A stretch of DNA of 64,000 bases from JAVVWB01 sp036652335 (lineage in GTDB: Bacteria > Synergistota > Synergistia > Synergistales > Synergistaceae): assembly GCA_036652335.1 (NCBI GenBank), contig JAVVWB010000001.1:124001-188000 (forward strand), written 5' to 3'. This document shows positions 1 to 7,533 of this stretch, piece after piece. Numbering within the stretch: position 1 is the first letter of the stretch; every line of letters starts with the position of its first letter. Under the pieces are notes generated by a model that was given only the letters and a program-made list of their open reading frames with translations, was not told the DNA's origin and did not search any database. The position numbers and the translations under genes are program-made.

Positions 1-381
1 AGCTATTATAGAACGGAGTTCCTTTTCTAAAATGGAAAGGTGTTGCTTTGTGAAAATACCTTTGCTGTAACAGTAATAGTATGAATCTCCTATAGATTGT
101 TTGAGGTGAACCCTTGCATTAAAAGCTTTGCTTGCAGCTACAGTGATTAAGAAAGCCAGAGAGTTTTTGTAAATCAAATTCCCCTCTACACTGTTTTTTG
201 ATACAAATTCTACTGTAGAAGCGTATTCTACTTTCCATGATAACGGCCTTGGAATATGGTTTATACGACATGCTATAGTATCGCACTCCTTTTGAGGCGC
301 ATACTTTAAAAGCAACTCTTTTGCTGTAATGGGGCACGTCAGGAGAACTTCTCCTATCTCTTTAATGTTTACTCTTATCAT
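1..381 (-). CDS. Nucleoside (uridine) kinase-like protein, N-terminal TGS/tRNA-synthetase-like part (runs off left edge)
   Basis: The reading frame opens at an ATG at 381 behind a G-rich ribosome site and stays open for 127 codons to the window edge, so only the N-terminus is present. The visible part starts with a TGS-like segment (residues 1-60) and continues with the stretch that in threonyl-tRNA synthetases and in TGS-type uridine kinases precedes the catalytic domain (LAFLITVAASKAF, then a GDSYYYCYSKG segment). In this kinase family the P-loop domain follows, which would lie to the left of the window, so kinase activity is inferred only from family architecture. A threonyl-tRNA synthetase fragment is the alternative. 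It is probably co-oriented with the nucleotidase-like gene upstream, 37 bp away. Confidence 0.6.
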   Translation of the reverse strand, partial: MIRVNIKEIGEVLLTCPITAKELLLKYAPQKECDTIACRINHIPRPLSWKVEYASTVEFVSKNSVEGNLIYKNSLAFLITVAASKAFNARVHLKQSIGDSYYYCYSKGIFTKQHLSILEKELRSIIA

Positions 382-418
382 ATTTTGCCCCCCTATCTAT
401 TTTACAAAAATCCCTATT

Positions 419-1492
419 CTATTTGTTCTCCCATTTCTTTATTATTTCGAGAACTGATAAGTCTTTCTCTGTAAAATCATCTATTTCAAACTGGTTGCCA
501 CTGAAATTTACCAGCTCGAACTTTCCATTCTTTTTTTGAAGCATTAAATCTATATAGCCTATTGTTGCGTTTTTTTCTCCGCCATTTTGAATAATAGGAG
601 TAGACCTCTTGTCTCCCTTTGATTTCCAAATAGGCTTTTGAAAATTGTAATGGTCATCAGCAGAGAGAATTGCATCAGCACAGAGTTTCTTTTCACTCTC
701 TGATTTACTCTCCTTATATGTAGCGGAAGAAATTTTATCGTCTATTTCAATTCCACAATGTGAAAGGACTATTATAATGTCGGCCTTACCGGAAGTTTTT
801 AGTTCTTTTGCAATTTTTTTCACTGCTTTAACAGGTGAGAAAAAATCTTTATCAAGCTCATAACCTCTTACAAAAGGTTTTGGTCCTGTTACTCCTATAA
901 CTCCTACTTTTAGCCCTCGAACATTCTTAATGATGTAAGGCTTGACTCCACCTAATAACTTTCCTGCGTTTTCTGAACGGATTTCTTTTTTTGTGGAATC
1001 CTTGTAAGGATATTGATCGCCCGTAGTAGGGTCTCCATCTGCGTATCTTACATTTGAACAGAGTACGTCTATCCCATGATTGGTAAGCTTATCTACAATA
1101 TTATTTAGGACCCTGTCTCCATGTTCTTTCATATTTTTTGTTTTGAAATCATTATTGCCTAGAACCATTGCATCATATTTTATTGTTCCCATTATTTCGA
1201 TTTCTGGAAGAGCTTCGTGCTTCTCTAGGTATCCCCTCTTATAAATATCTCCGCAATCAAAGAGGAGCAAATTTCCAAATCGTCCTCTCTCGTAGTTTAT
1301 TATTGTGGCAAATTGTGGAAGCTTATATAGTTGCCCGTGAATATCATTTGTCTGAATAATTCTAAGAGTAAAAAAATCATTTTCCTTTAATTCATTAGCA
1401 TTTTGACCCGCATAGCACAGGGAGTTTGTAAGGAAAATAAATGTTGCTGTAATGAGTACTGATATAACAAGTTTTTTTGTACACTTTTTCAA
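419..1492 (-). CDS. Exported 5'-nucleotidase/UshA-family metallophosphoesterase with a degenerate active site
   Basis: A 357-residue protein with an N-terminal signal peptide (hydrophobic residues 8-27) and the metallophosphatase domain of the UshA/5'-nucleotidase family. I chose the TTG at 1492 because an AAGGAG box lies 6-7 bases upstream; longer frames lack one. Metal-site motifs are recognisable: TNDIHG (D50, H52), DCGD (D82), N113 and LSHCG (H245). The GNHE..D motif that carries the catalytic His-Asp dyad reads GNNDFK (N114, K117), and the GHxH motif reads ADDH (D279, H281). The C-terminal substrate-binding domain usual in UshA (about 550 residues) is absent. I infer a periplasmic protein that may bind nucleotides or metal rather than hydrolyse efficiently. 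Confidence 0.8.
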   Translation of the reverse strand: MKKCTKKLVISVLITATFIFLTNSLCYAGQNANELKENDFFTLRIIQTNDIHGQLYKLPQFATIINYERGRFGNLLLFDCGDIYKRGYLEKHEALPEIEIMGTIKYDAMVLGNNDFKTKNMKEHGDRVLNNIVDKLTNHGIDVLCSNVRYADGDPTTGDQYPYKDSTKKEIRSENAGKLLGGVKPYIIKNVRGLKVGVIGVTGPKPFVRGYELDKDFFSPVKAVKKIAKELKTSGKADIIIVLSHCGIEIDDKISSATYKESKSESEKKLCADAILSADDHYNFQKPIWKSKGDKRSTPIIQNGGEKNATIGYIDLMLQKKNGKFELVNFSGNQFEIDDFTEKDLSVLEIIKKWENK

Positions 1493-1784
1493 GAAAATCT
1501 CTCCTTCCACAAAAATTAAAAGGTTGCAAAACAGATGTAGCAATGCTTAATAAATTTTTTATATATAAATTGGAACACAAAAAAACAACTAACCTTACTA
1601 TATATTATATTCAACTAAGAAATTTTGTATACTCTGTTTGGACTTTATATAAAGATGCTAACTAGGTGTGGCAAATAAAAGCACTCTCATCTAACGTCAA
1701 AAAAGTATTAAATCTGATTAGGGAGCTGACGTCATGTTTTACACAAAGTGTTTTTTATGTGAAGATAGTATGGGTAAAAAGGGG

Positions 1785-1816
1785 TTGACAACTCCAAAAA
1801 GATATATTAATATACT
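1785..1816 (+). promoter_or_regulatory. Candidate promoter for a small RNA
   Basis: A perfect -35 TTGACA at 1785-1790 is followed by an AT-rich -10 region. TAATAT at 17-bp spacing and TATACT at 20-bp spacing are both possible. No gene starts closely downstream before the strong terminator ending at 1935, which suggests a short transcript. Confidence 0.45.
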
Positions 1817-1821
1817 AATAC

Positions 1822-1935
1822 GCTAAAGCCCAAGAAGGGTTTTTATTCAGTTAAAATAAGAAATTTCTACAACGACATCAAAAGATGAATTAAAAGCCAA
1901 GAAGGCATACTTTTATAAGTATGCCTTCTTTTTTT
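1822..1935 (+). ncRNA. Candidate small RNA or terminated leader
   Basis: About 114 bases lie between a consensus-like promoter and a perfect intrinsic terminator. The 5' end can form a small bulged hairpin (AAAGCCC/GGGTTT around 1824-1841), and the motif CAAGAAGG occurs in both hairpins. No credible open frame is present. I recognise no Rfam class. It could be a trans-acting RNA, or an attenuated leader for the SLH-porin gene that begins about 270 bp downstream, although that gene has its own promoter after the terminator. Confidence 0.4.
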
Positions 1936-1936
1936 G
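1899..1936 (+). terminator. Strong intrinsic terminator of the candidate small RNA
   Basis: A perfect 14-bp stem (AAGAAGGCATACTT with its complement) closed by a TTAT loop is followed directly by a run of seven or more T residues. Confidence 0.8.
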
Positions 1937-1982
1937 TTTCATACTCTAAAAAGACATAAAAAACATCTAACCTTATCGGGCG

Positions 1983-2012
1983 TTGACCCAAACAAATAAA
2001 ATAATATATTAT
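1983..2012 (+). promoter_or_regulatory. Promoter of the first SLH-porin gene
   Basis: TTGACC at 1983-1988, an 18-bp spacer and TATTAT at 2007-2012 (or TATATT with a 16-bp spacer) form a good sigma70-type promoter. The resulting leader is about 190 bases and contains a perfect hairpin, GTTAGC-TTAT-GCTAAC, at 2016-2031 right at the predicted transcript start. That is a common arrangement for stabilising abundant surface-protein messages. Confidence 0.55.
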
Positions 2013-2206
2013 GCTGTTAGCTTATGCTAACCAGACATGTGCATTCTGTTTATTAAAGGAGGTGTATTACTGCATATATTTTGAATGTTATCTTTGAAAA
2101 ATAAATTGTCTTTTTGAGGAAACAAGGAGACTCATGGAAGAAATTTTGCTTACCATATATCTTGAATAACACGAATGCACAATTTAGAAAACAAGGAGTT
2201 GTACGG

Positions 2207-3751
2207 ATGAAAAAATTTTTCTCACTTTTCGCAGTTATCGCAGTTATTTCATTTTCAGCACCAGCATTTGCAGCAAATCCATTTACGGATGTACCAGTAG
2301 GGCACTGGGCATATGACGCTGTCTCGCAGCTTGCGGCACGTGGTGTAATTTCTAGGTATCCCGATGGGGCTTTTAAGGGTGGTCAGCCCGCAACACGTTA
2401 CGAAGTTGCTTCTGTTGTTGCAAGGGCAATTGCTACTATAGACAAAGATAAAGCAACAGTTCAAGACATTGAAATGCTCAAGAAACTTACAATGGAGTTT
2501 AAAGATGAGCTTGATGCACTTGGTGTAAAAGTAGATAAAATAGACAAAAGAATTGCAGTATTAGAGGATAATTTCGGTGGTTGGAAGCTTAACGGAACAC
2601 TTATGTTTGAAGCCGTTTTTGCAGATAAAGCAGACGGTGGATATATAAATGGTGAACACGTGAGTAAGTCAAATAAACAGTTTAGAAAAGAGCAATTTTA
2701 TCTCTACTTGTCAAAGCAGATTGATGAAAACACAAGCTTTTTTGCTGAATACCTCAACGGAGCAGACGACACACGGAATGAAGAGGGCGGAATGGGTGAC
2801 CTTGGAAAAGGTGCACTAGTTAGAGAAGTTTATGTAAACACAAAGCTTCCATATGATATAAAGTTCAAGTTTGGACGTTTTAATGTGGATTTTGAGGATG
2901 AATATGGACTTTTTAACGATGACGAGCCTATGTTTGGTCACTTTTATCTAGATGGTTTTAAGTTGGCAAAAACATTTGGAAACCTTACTGCCACTGGTAT
3001 TATAGGGCGTAATTCAACAGGTTCTTATAATGGGGCAGAAGAAGACGAATTGGGTTTTGACACAAGTACAGAGCATATGAACTACATCTTAAATTTACAC
3101 TATGAACCCAGTGAAAAATTCTTTGCCGGACTTTTGGGTTACAGAAGAAACGGTGATGCTGTGGGGAAAGCAGAGGTAAAGAATTACTCACTTGGTACTT
3201 ACGGAATTTACGGTAATTATAATTTCACCCCGAATATCTCTGCAAAAGGTGTGTTTTATACTCAGAAAATAGATGATAAATTGGTAATTGATGAACAGCT
3301 TGATGATAGAGCAAATGCGTGGAAAATAGCACTTGACATCAAACAGGACCTACTTAAATACACATCACTTTGGATTGAGTATGACCAGCAAAAGAATAAC
3401 TTCGTAGGTATTCATAATGAGCGTTTTGGTATAGGTGGAAGTGGTAATAACGCACCTGTGGGCGGTAATAAACCATTTAATAATAATACAAGCAAATATC
3501 TCCTTGTAAGAGCGGAACAAGAGTGGAATGACAAATTCTCCACACGACTTCGCTATGTACGAGTGAATTACGATACAGTGGATTATGACACAGCAACGGA
3601 GTATGAAATAGCAGGAATATACCAGTACACACCTGCAATAGCATTTGAGCTTTTATATGACCGTATAGATTTTGGTAATACAACGGCACACAATGCGCCT
3701 TTCACAGGTAAAGACCACGTAGTTATCTTTAGGACTACAGTAAACTTCTAG
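2207..3751 (+). CDS. OmpM-like SLH-domain outer-membrane porin, copy 1
   Basis: A 514-residue exported protein: signal peptide 1-22 ending AFA, one SLH domain (about 24-85; DVPVGHWAYDAV, ATRYEVA), an alpha-helical linker (about 86-125) and a long beta-strand-rich region ending in a C-terminal Phe (TTVNF), the usual beta-barrel signature. In Negativicutes and Synergistota such OmpM-type proteins tether the outer membrane to peptidoglycan through the SLH domain and act as general porins. The start is ATG 2207, with AAGGAG about 9 bases upstream; a longer in-frame start is possible but lacks a signal peptide. A closely similar paralogue follows at 3922. Strong promoter, long leader and terminator suggest very high, monocistronic expression. 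Confidence 0.9.
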   Translation: MKKFFSLFAVIAVISFSAPAFAANPFTDVPVGHWAYDAVSQLAARGVISRYPDGAFKGGQPATRYEVASVVARAIATIDKDKATVQDIEMLKKLTMEFKDELDALGVKVDKIDKRIAVLEDNFGGWKLNGTLMFEAVFADKADGGYINGEHVSKSNKQFRKEQFYLYLSKQIDENTSFFAEYLNGADDTRNEEGGMGDLGKGALVREVYVNTKLPYDIKFKFGRFNVDFEDEYGLFNDDEPMFGHFYLDGFKLAKTFGNLTATGIIGRNSTGSYNGAEEDELGFDTSTEHMNYILNLHYEPSEKFFAGLLGYRRNGDAVGKAEVKNYSLGTYGIYGNYNFTPNISAKGVFYTQKIDDKLVIDEQLDDRANAWKIALDIKQDLLKYTSLWIEYDQQKNNFVGIHNERFGIGGSGNNAPVGGNKPFNNNTSKYLLVRAEQEWNDKFSTRLRYVRVNYDTVDYDTATEYEIAGIYQYTPAIAFELLYDRIDFGNTTAHNAPFTGKDHVVIFRTTVNF

Positions 3752-3784
3752 TTTTTGTAAGAAATTTCCAAATAAGGCTACATT

Positions 3785-3822
3785 AAGGAAGTGTCGATTA
3801 TGTCGGCACTTCCTTTTTTTAT
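3785..3822 (+). terminator. Intrinsic terminator after SLH-porin 1
   Basis: AAGGAAGTG pairs with CACTTCCTT across a loop that has further internal pairing (CGA/TCG), followed by TTTTTTT. It separates the two porin genes into different transcripts. Confidence 0.85.
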
Positions 3823-3830
3823 AAAAAACA

Positions 3831-3859
3831 TTGACATAGATTTTCAAAAATAGTATAAG
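3831..3859 (+). promoter_or_regulatory. Consensus promoter of SLH-porin 2
   Basis: TTGACA at 3831-3836, exactly 17 bp, then TATAAG at 3854-3859. It lies immediately after the preceding terminator and about 60 bp before the coding start. This is one of the most consensus-like promoters in the window. Confidence 0.75.
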
Positions 3860-3921
3860 TAATCACTTGTGTGTTGTTTTTTTGCTTTTATACGAGAAAT
3901 ATATCAAAGGAGTTGTAGTGA

Positions 3922-5457
3922 TTGAAAAAGTTGGTTTTTATTGTCGCAGTTATTGCCGTTTTAGTTCTTTCTTCTACGGCGTTTGCTGCAAACCCCTTTG
4001 CAGATGTGCCTCAAGGGCACTGGTCTTATGACGCTGTTTCACAACTGAAATCTCAGGGAATTGTGGCAGAGACAAAAGACGAAAATTTTAAAGGCGATAG
4101 ACTCGCCACTCGTTATGAAATAGCAGCTATTGTTGCACGTGCTTTGGCAAAAATTGATGTAAATAAGGTATCAAAAGAGAATTTGGAAATTATTAAAAAA
4201 TTAGTTCTTGAATATAATGATGAACTCACGTCACTTGGTGTTAAATCAGATAAAGTTGATAGCAGAATTGCTGTTTTTGAAGAAAATCTATCAGGATGGC
4301 AGATAAGTGGTACTTTTAGGTTTGATGCTGTTTTTGGTACAGACAAACAACGATTTTTAAATGAGGGTGCTTATGGAAAGACAAACACGCAGTTCAGAAA
4401 AGAACATTTTTATCTTTATTTTACAAAGCAGATAGATGAGAACACTTCATTCTTTGGTGAATATCTAAATGGTGCAGATGATGCCGACGATGTAAATGGT
4501 GGTATGGGAGATATGAGTAAATCTGTCTGGAGAGAAGTAAATGTCACTACCTTATTGCCTTATGATATTAAATTTAAGTTTGGACGTTTCTTAACTGACT
4601 TTGAAGATGAATACGGCTTGTATAACGACGACGTTCCTATGTTTGGTTATTTCTTCTTAGATGGTTTTAAATTTTCAAAATCATTTGGAAATTTGACAAT
4701 GACAGGTATTGTCGGTCGTAACCCAAAAGGTTCTTACAATGAATCAGAAGAAGACGAATTGGGCTTTGACGCAAGCAACGAACATATGAACTATGTATTT
4801 AATATGCACTATGAACCCAACGAAAGCCTCTTTGCAGGACTTCTCGGTTATTTAAGAGTTGGCGATGCTTCATCAAGTGCTGATGACCTAAACTACAGAC
4901 TTGGCACGTTTGGGCTTTATGGTGGATATAAGATAACAGAGGGTATAACTGCAAAAGCTCTTTTCTATAGGCAAAATATTGATAGTGGTGTTGCAGAAGC
5001 AAATGGCTGGAATGATAGTGCTACAGCTCTAAAGTATATTTTGGAAATAGATCAAGAGTTGCTTAAATTTACGTCTTTATGGATAGAATACAACGAACAA
5101 GATAATAACTTTTTAGGTATAAGAATTGAACGCTTCGGGATAGGTGGAAGTAGCTGGAACTATGCTGTAAGCGGAAACAAACCATATAACAATAATAGAG
5201 GTAAATATCTGTACATAAAGGCAGAACAAGAGTGGAGTGAAAAATTCTCTACACGTCTTCGCTATACTCATGTCGACTATGATACAGAGAATTATGACAA
5301 TGCAAATGAATATGGTGCAGCAATAATTTATCGTTATACACCTGCAATTGCATTTGAGCTTATGTATCACTATGTTGACTTTGGTAATACAACAGAACCG
5401 GAAGCTTGGCGAGATAGCGACCATGTCGTTATTTTCAGGTCAATAGTTAATTTCTAA
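3922..5457 (+). CDS. OmpM-like SLH-domain outer-membrane porin, copy 2
   Basis: A 511-residue paralogue of the preceding gene with the same order of parts: signal peptide 1-22, SLH domain (DVPQGHWSYDAV, ATRYEIA), helical linker ending at the GW motif, and a beta-barrel region ending IVNF. The two copies share long identical blocks in the barrel (for example RKE.FYLY, KFKFGRF, FEDEYGL, FGIGGS) but differ in presumed loops, as expected for surface-exposed variation after duplication. The start is TTG 3922, with AAAGGAG about 9 bases upstream. Its own promoter allows expression independent of copy 1. Function as porin and peptidoglycan anchor is inferred from family knowledge. Confidence 0.9.
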   Translation: MKKLVFIVAVIAVLVLSSTAFAANPFADVPQGHWSYDAVSQLKSQGIVAETKDENFKGDRLATRYEIAAIVARALAKIDVNKVSKENLEIIKKLVLEYNDELTSLGVKSDKVDSRIAVFEENLSGWQISGTFRFDAVFGTDKQRFLNEGAYGKTNTQFRKEHFYLYFTKQIDENTSFFGEYLNGADDADDVNGGMGDMSKSVWREVNVTTLLPYDIKFKFGRFLTDFEDEYGLYNDDVPMFGYFFLDGFKFSKSFGNLTMTGIVGRNPKGSYNESEEDELGFDASNEHMNYVFNMHYEPNESLFAGLLGYLRVGDASSSADDLNYRLGTFGLYGGYKITEGITAKALFYRQNIDSGVAEANGWNDSATALKYILEIDQELLKFTSLWIEYNEQDNNFLGIRIERFGIGGSSWNYAVSGNKPYNNNRGKYLYIKAEQEWSEKFSTRLRYTHVDYDTENYDNANEYGAAIIYRYTPAIAFELMYHYVDFGNTTEPEAWRDSDHVVIFRSIVNF

Positions 5458-5505
5458 ATATAATACAACGAGCCACTCTCTTTTGAGGGTGGCCCGTTAT
5501 TATAT

Positions 5506-5552
5506 AAAACAGACGTCCTCTAGTTATAGTGGGGGACGTCTGTTTTTTTATA
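5506..5552 (+). terminator. Intrinsic terminator after SLH-porin 2
   Basis: AACAGACGTCC pairs with GGACGTCTGTT, followed by seven T residues. A second GC-rich hairpin (GCCAC/GTGGC) lies just upstream at about 5469-5496. The A-rich left flank could also serve the convergent minus-strand gene. Confidence 0.85.
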
Positions 5553-5575
5553 TATTGTTTTATATTATTGCTTTG

Positions 5576-5914
5576 TTATCTGCTTTTTATTCTTTCTATG
5601 TTGTGTTTATATTCTGGCACTGCTTCCCATACTATGCTTCCTAGCTCACATGGAAATTCTTCACAAAAACCGCAGTGAGGAATTTGGTTTTCCATTGCAC
5701 ACTGACGTATCTTGCATTCGTTACACGACAAACTTTTTGCTCCTGAGGTGAGGCAACCGGTACACCTCATTCTAGACGGAAGTATAAAAGATTCTGCCCC
5801 CGATTGTTCTGCTGAAACTGCTAGTTTTGCAAGAGTTATATTATCTTTTCTTTCTGTTGCTTTTTTTGCCTCACAGTTGTCGCAGTCCATCCCGCAACAT
5901 CCCATATTAGACAT
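5576..5914 (-). CDS. DUF3795-type cysteine-rich protein
   Basis: A 112-residue protein with about a dozen cysteines in the DUF3795 arrangement: CCGMDCDNC near the N-terminus, CTGC around residue 52, CNECKIRQC around 65 and CGFCEEFPC around 80. The family is common in anaerobes and is thought to bind metal or Fe-S, but no reaction is established. It starts directly after the stop of the B3/4-domain gene, with a GGAGG box inside the end of that gene, so the two are translated from one message. It is the last gene of the run that starts with apbE. Confidence 0.75.
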   Translation of the reverse strand: MSNMGCCGMDCDNCEAKKATERKDNITLAKLAVSAEQSGAESFILPSRMRCTGCLTSGAKSLSCNECKIRQCAMENQIPHCGFCEEFPCELGSIVWEAVPEYKHNIERIKSR

Positions 5915-6631
5915 CTATTTTTTTGCCTCCGTATCGGTGCTAGGAGTTTTTTTATCAGAAATTCCTCTGTTTAGTTCTTTTGCTCCTATTTTTGATAGTT
6001 CAAGGCTTAAGGTTTCAAGTCCCTCTTCTACTGTTCTCCATTCTGTTTCAAAGGCGGAGTCAATCATAAATAATGCTCTTTTTGTGGTGCTGGTTAAAGC
6101 TACTTCTCTTGAGTCTCTGTGGTTCCACAACCAACAACATATTCTTTTGTCATCTGCATATACGATATGCTCCGGCTTTACCTCAATAATTTCTTCATCA
6201 GAGCCTAAAGGTAGAAATTTTTCGTCACTTTTGCCATATCTAAGGATTAGGTCTCCATCTATTTTGTCTAAATCAAATGCACCCATGGGGAGTAAGTTCA
6301 TAGCAGATACTGTGTCATATAGGTCTACGATTGTGGATACACTCCATAATTCTCCTTTGAATATCCTGCGTAGGAGTGCTTCTAGAGAGGAGCGGTATTT
6401 ACTCGGTTTTACTTTCATTTTTGAAAAGACTTCACGCCATTTCAATAGGTCAGGGTGTAGCATCATTGTGTCTGTCGATATGCCTATGTCATTCATTCTT
6501 GTTTCTAGTTGTCTTTTTATTCTGTCTACATACTCACTCTCTTTGACTACCTCTGTTATGTCTACAGTGAGCCAACCTATTTTTGTTTCCGGGAAGTTTG
6601 TAAGTATGTTGTCGTCTATAGTTATTTTCAT
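5915..6631 (-). CDS. B3/4 (tRNA-synthetase editing-like) domain protein
   Basis: A 238-residue soluble protein of the stand-alone B3/4 family, related to the editing domain of the phenylalanyl-tRNA synthetase beta chain. Recognisable parts are the central segment with SVSTIVDLYDTVSAMNLLP and the following GAFDLDKIDG, and VYADDKRICCWLWNHRDS later in the chain, all conserved in this family. The likely role is trans-editing or a related nucleotide-linked function; substrate unknown. ATG 6631 was chosen because AGAGG lies 7 bases upstream; GTG 6637 would be too close to it. It follows the Gx-type membrane protein by 12 bp. Confidence 0.75.
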   Translation of the reverse strand: MKITIDDNILTNFPETKIGWLTVDITEVVKESEYVDRIKRQLETRMNDIGISTDTMMLHPDLLKWREVFSKMKVKPSKYRSSLEALLRRIFKGELWSVSTIVDLYDTVSAMNLLPMGAFDLDKIDGDLILRYGKSDEKFLPLGSDEEIIEVKPEHIVYADDKRICCWLWNHRDSREVALTSTTKRALFMIDSAFETEWRTVEEGLETLSLELSKIGAKELNRGISDKKTPSTDTEAKK

Positions 6632-6643
6632 TGTCACGCCTCT

Positions 6644-7144
6644 TTATCTTTTAATTAGTGATGTTTCTATTCTTTTACACAGATATTTAGCTGTAGATCC
6701 TACTGCCCAACCTGTGGCGGTTCCTATTAGGAGTAATGGTATTATGTAGTACATAATTGTTATATCTTTTACAAAGAGTGTTGCAACAAGAATTTGTCCT
6801 ACGTTGAAAGCCCAAGCTCCAGATATACTTATTCCCGATATGGAAAATAGTCTTTTATATTTGGTGTATTGTATAGACATTACTGTCACAGCAAGGAGTC
6901 CACCTACCATGGAACAGGAGAATGCGAAAATGTTTCCTGTTAGAAGCCACACCAATACGACCCTCAGTATGATTACGGCATAAGCCTCTTTTACTCCAAG
7001 TAGTATGAGAGCTGTGAGGGCAAAAATATTTGCAAGCCCTAGTTTGACTCCTGGAAGAGGCAAAGGGAAAGCGTTTTCTGCTATGTTTATTACAATGGCC
7101 ATTGCTATAAATAGTGCTGTTAATATAATGTTTTTTGTTTTCAT
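6644..7144 (-). CDS. Gx transporter / heptaprenyl-diphosphate-synthase component I-like membrane protein
   Basis: A 166-residue integral membrane protein with about five transmembrane helices and the family motif PGVKLGLANI near residue 33. The family was named after heptaprenyl diphosphate synthase component I and is now often called Gx transporter; its fold resembles ECF S components. The ATG at 7144 overlaps the NusG-II stop (TGATG), so translation is coupled. Neighbours ApbE and NusG-II commonly accompany this family in anaerobes, which suggests a flavin- or quinone-related envelope process, but no substrate can be assigned. Confidence 0.75.
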   Translation of the reverse strand: MKTKNIILTALFIAMAIVINIAENAFPLPLPGVKLGLANIFALTALILLGVKEAYAVIILRVVLVWLLTGNIFAFSCSMVGGLLAVTVMSIQYTKYKRLFSISGISISGAWAFNVGQILVATLFVKDITIMYYIIPLLLIGTATGWAVGSTAKYLCKRIETSLIKR

Positions 7145-7533
7145 CAATATGTTGTTCCGTCTACTTGTGAGATTTCTGCTCTTCCTTTTACTTTTATAGA
7201 AAGTCTATTTGGTAAGCATACAGCTGAGTCTCCGTTGTGAGAAAGCCAACCTCTGCGTATGCAGTCTTTATCTGGACAGTCAGCGTATGTGACGGCAATT
7301 TGCCCCTTTTTCATTGTTATTATGTTTGTACCATAAGGACCATTTATAGTCATTGTCCTTTTTTCTTGTATTCCAAAATTTTCCATGTTTATTCTTTTAA
7401 TTATTTTGCCGTTTTGGGATATGTATGCCACTCTGTTTTCTGTAGAGTAATATAGGTGAAATGTTTGGAGTATGGCAAAGAGTATCATGAATAAAAAAAA
7501 TATCAAAAAGAGTATTTTATCCCCGGTTCTCAT
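7144..7533 (-). CDS. NusG domain II-containing membrane-anchored protein
   Basis: A 129-residue protein with one N-terminal transmembrane helix (about 7-27) and an extracytoplasmic NusG-II-like beta domain. CPDKDC-RRG at about 88-97 and a further cysteine in SAVCLPNRL are typical of this family. Its ATG overlaps the apbE stop (ATGA) and its own stop overlaps the next start, so the three genes are translationally coupled. The function of the family is not established; a role in a redox or flavinylation-linked envelope process is inferred only from its constant neighbours. Confidence 0.75.
   Translation of the reverse strand: MRTGDKILFLIFFLFMILFAILQTFHLYYSTENRVAYISQNGKIIKRINMENFGIQEKRTMTINGPYGTNIITMKKGQIAVTYADCPDKDCIRRGWLSHNGDSAVCLPNRLSIKVKGRAEISQVDGTTY

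Noticed and set aside
1770..1826. An 18-codon frame starting MGKKG just before the candidate small RNA
   Set aside because: It overlaps the -35/-10 region of the predicted promoter and has no good ribosome site; short frames of this size are expected by chance.
5712..6749. A 345-codon open frame on the plus strand opposite the DUF3795 and B3/4 genes
   Set aside because: It is antisense to two well-supported genes, lacks a ribosome site and has no recognisable domain; it arises from the biased third positions of the real genes.
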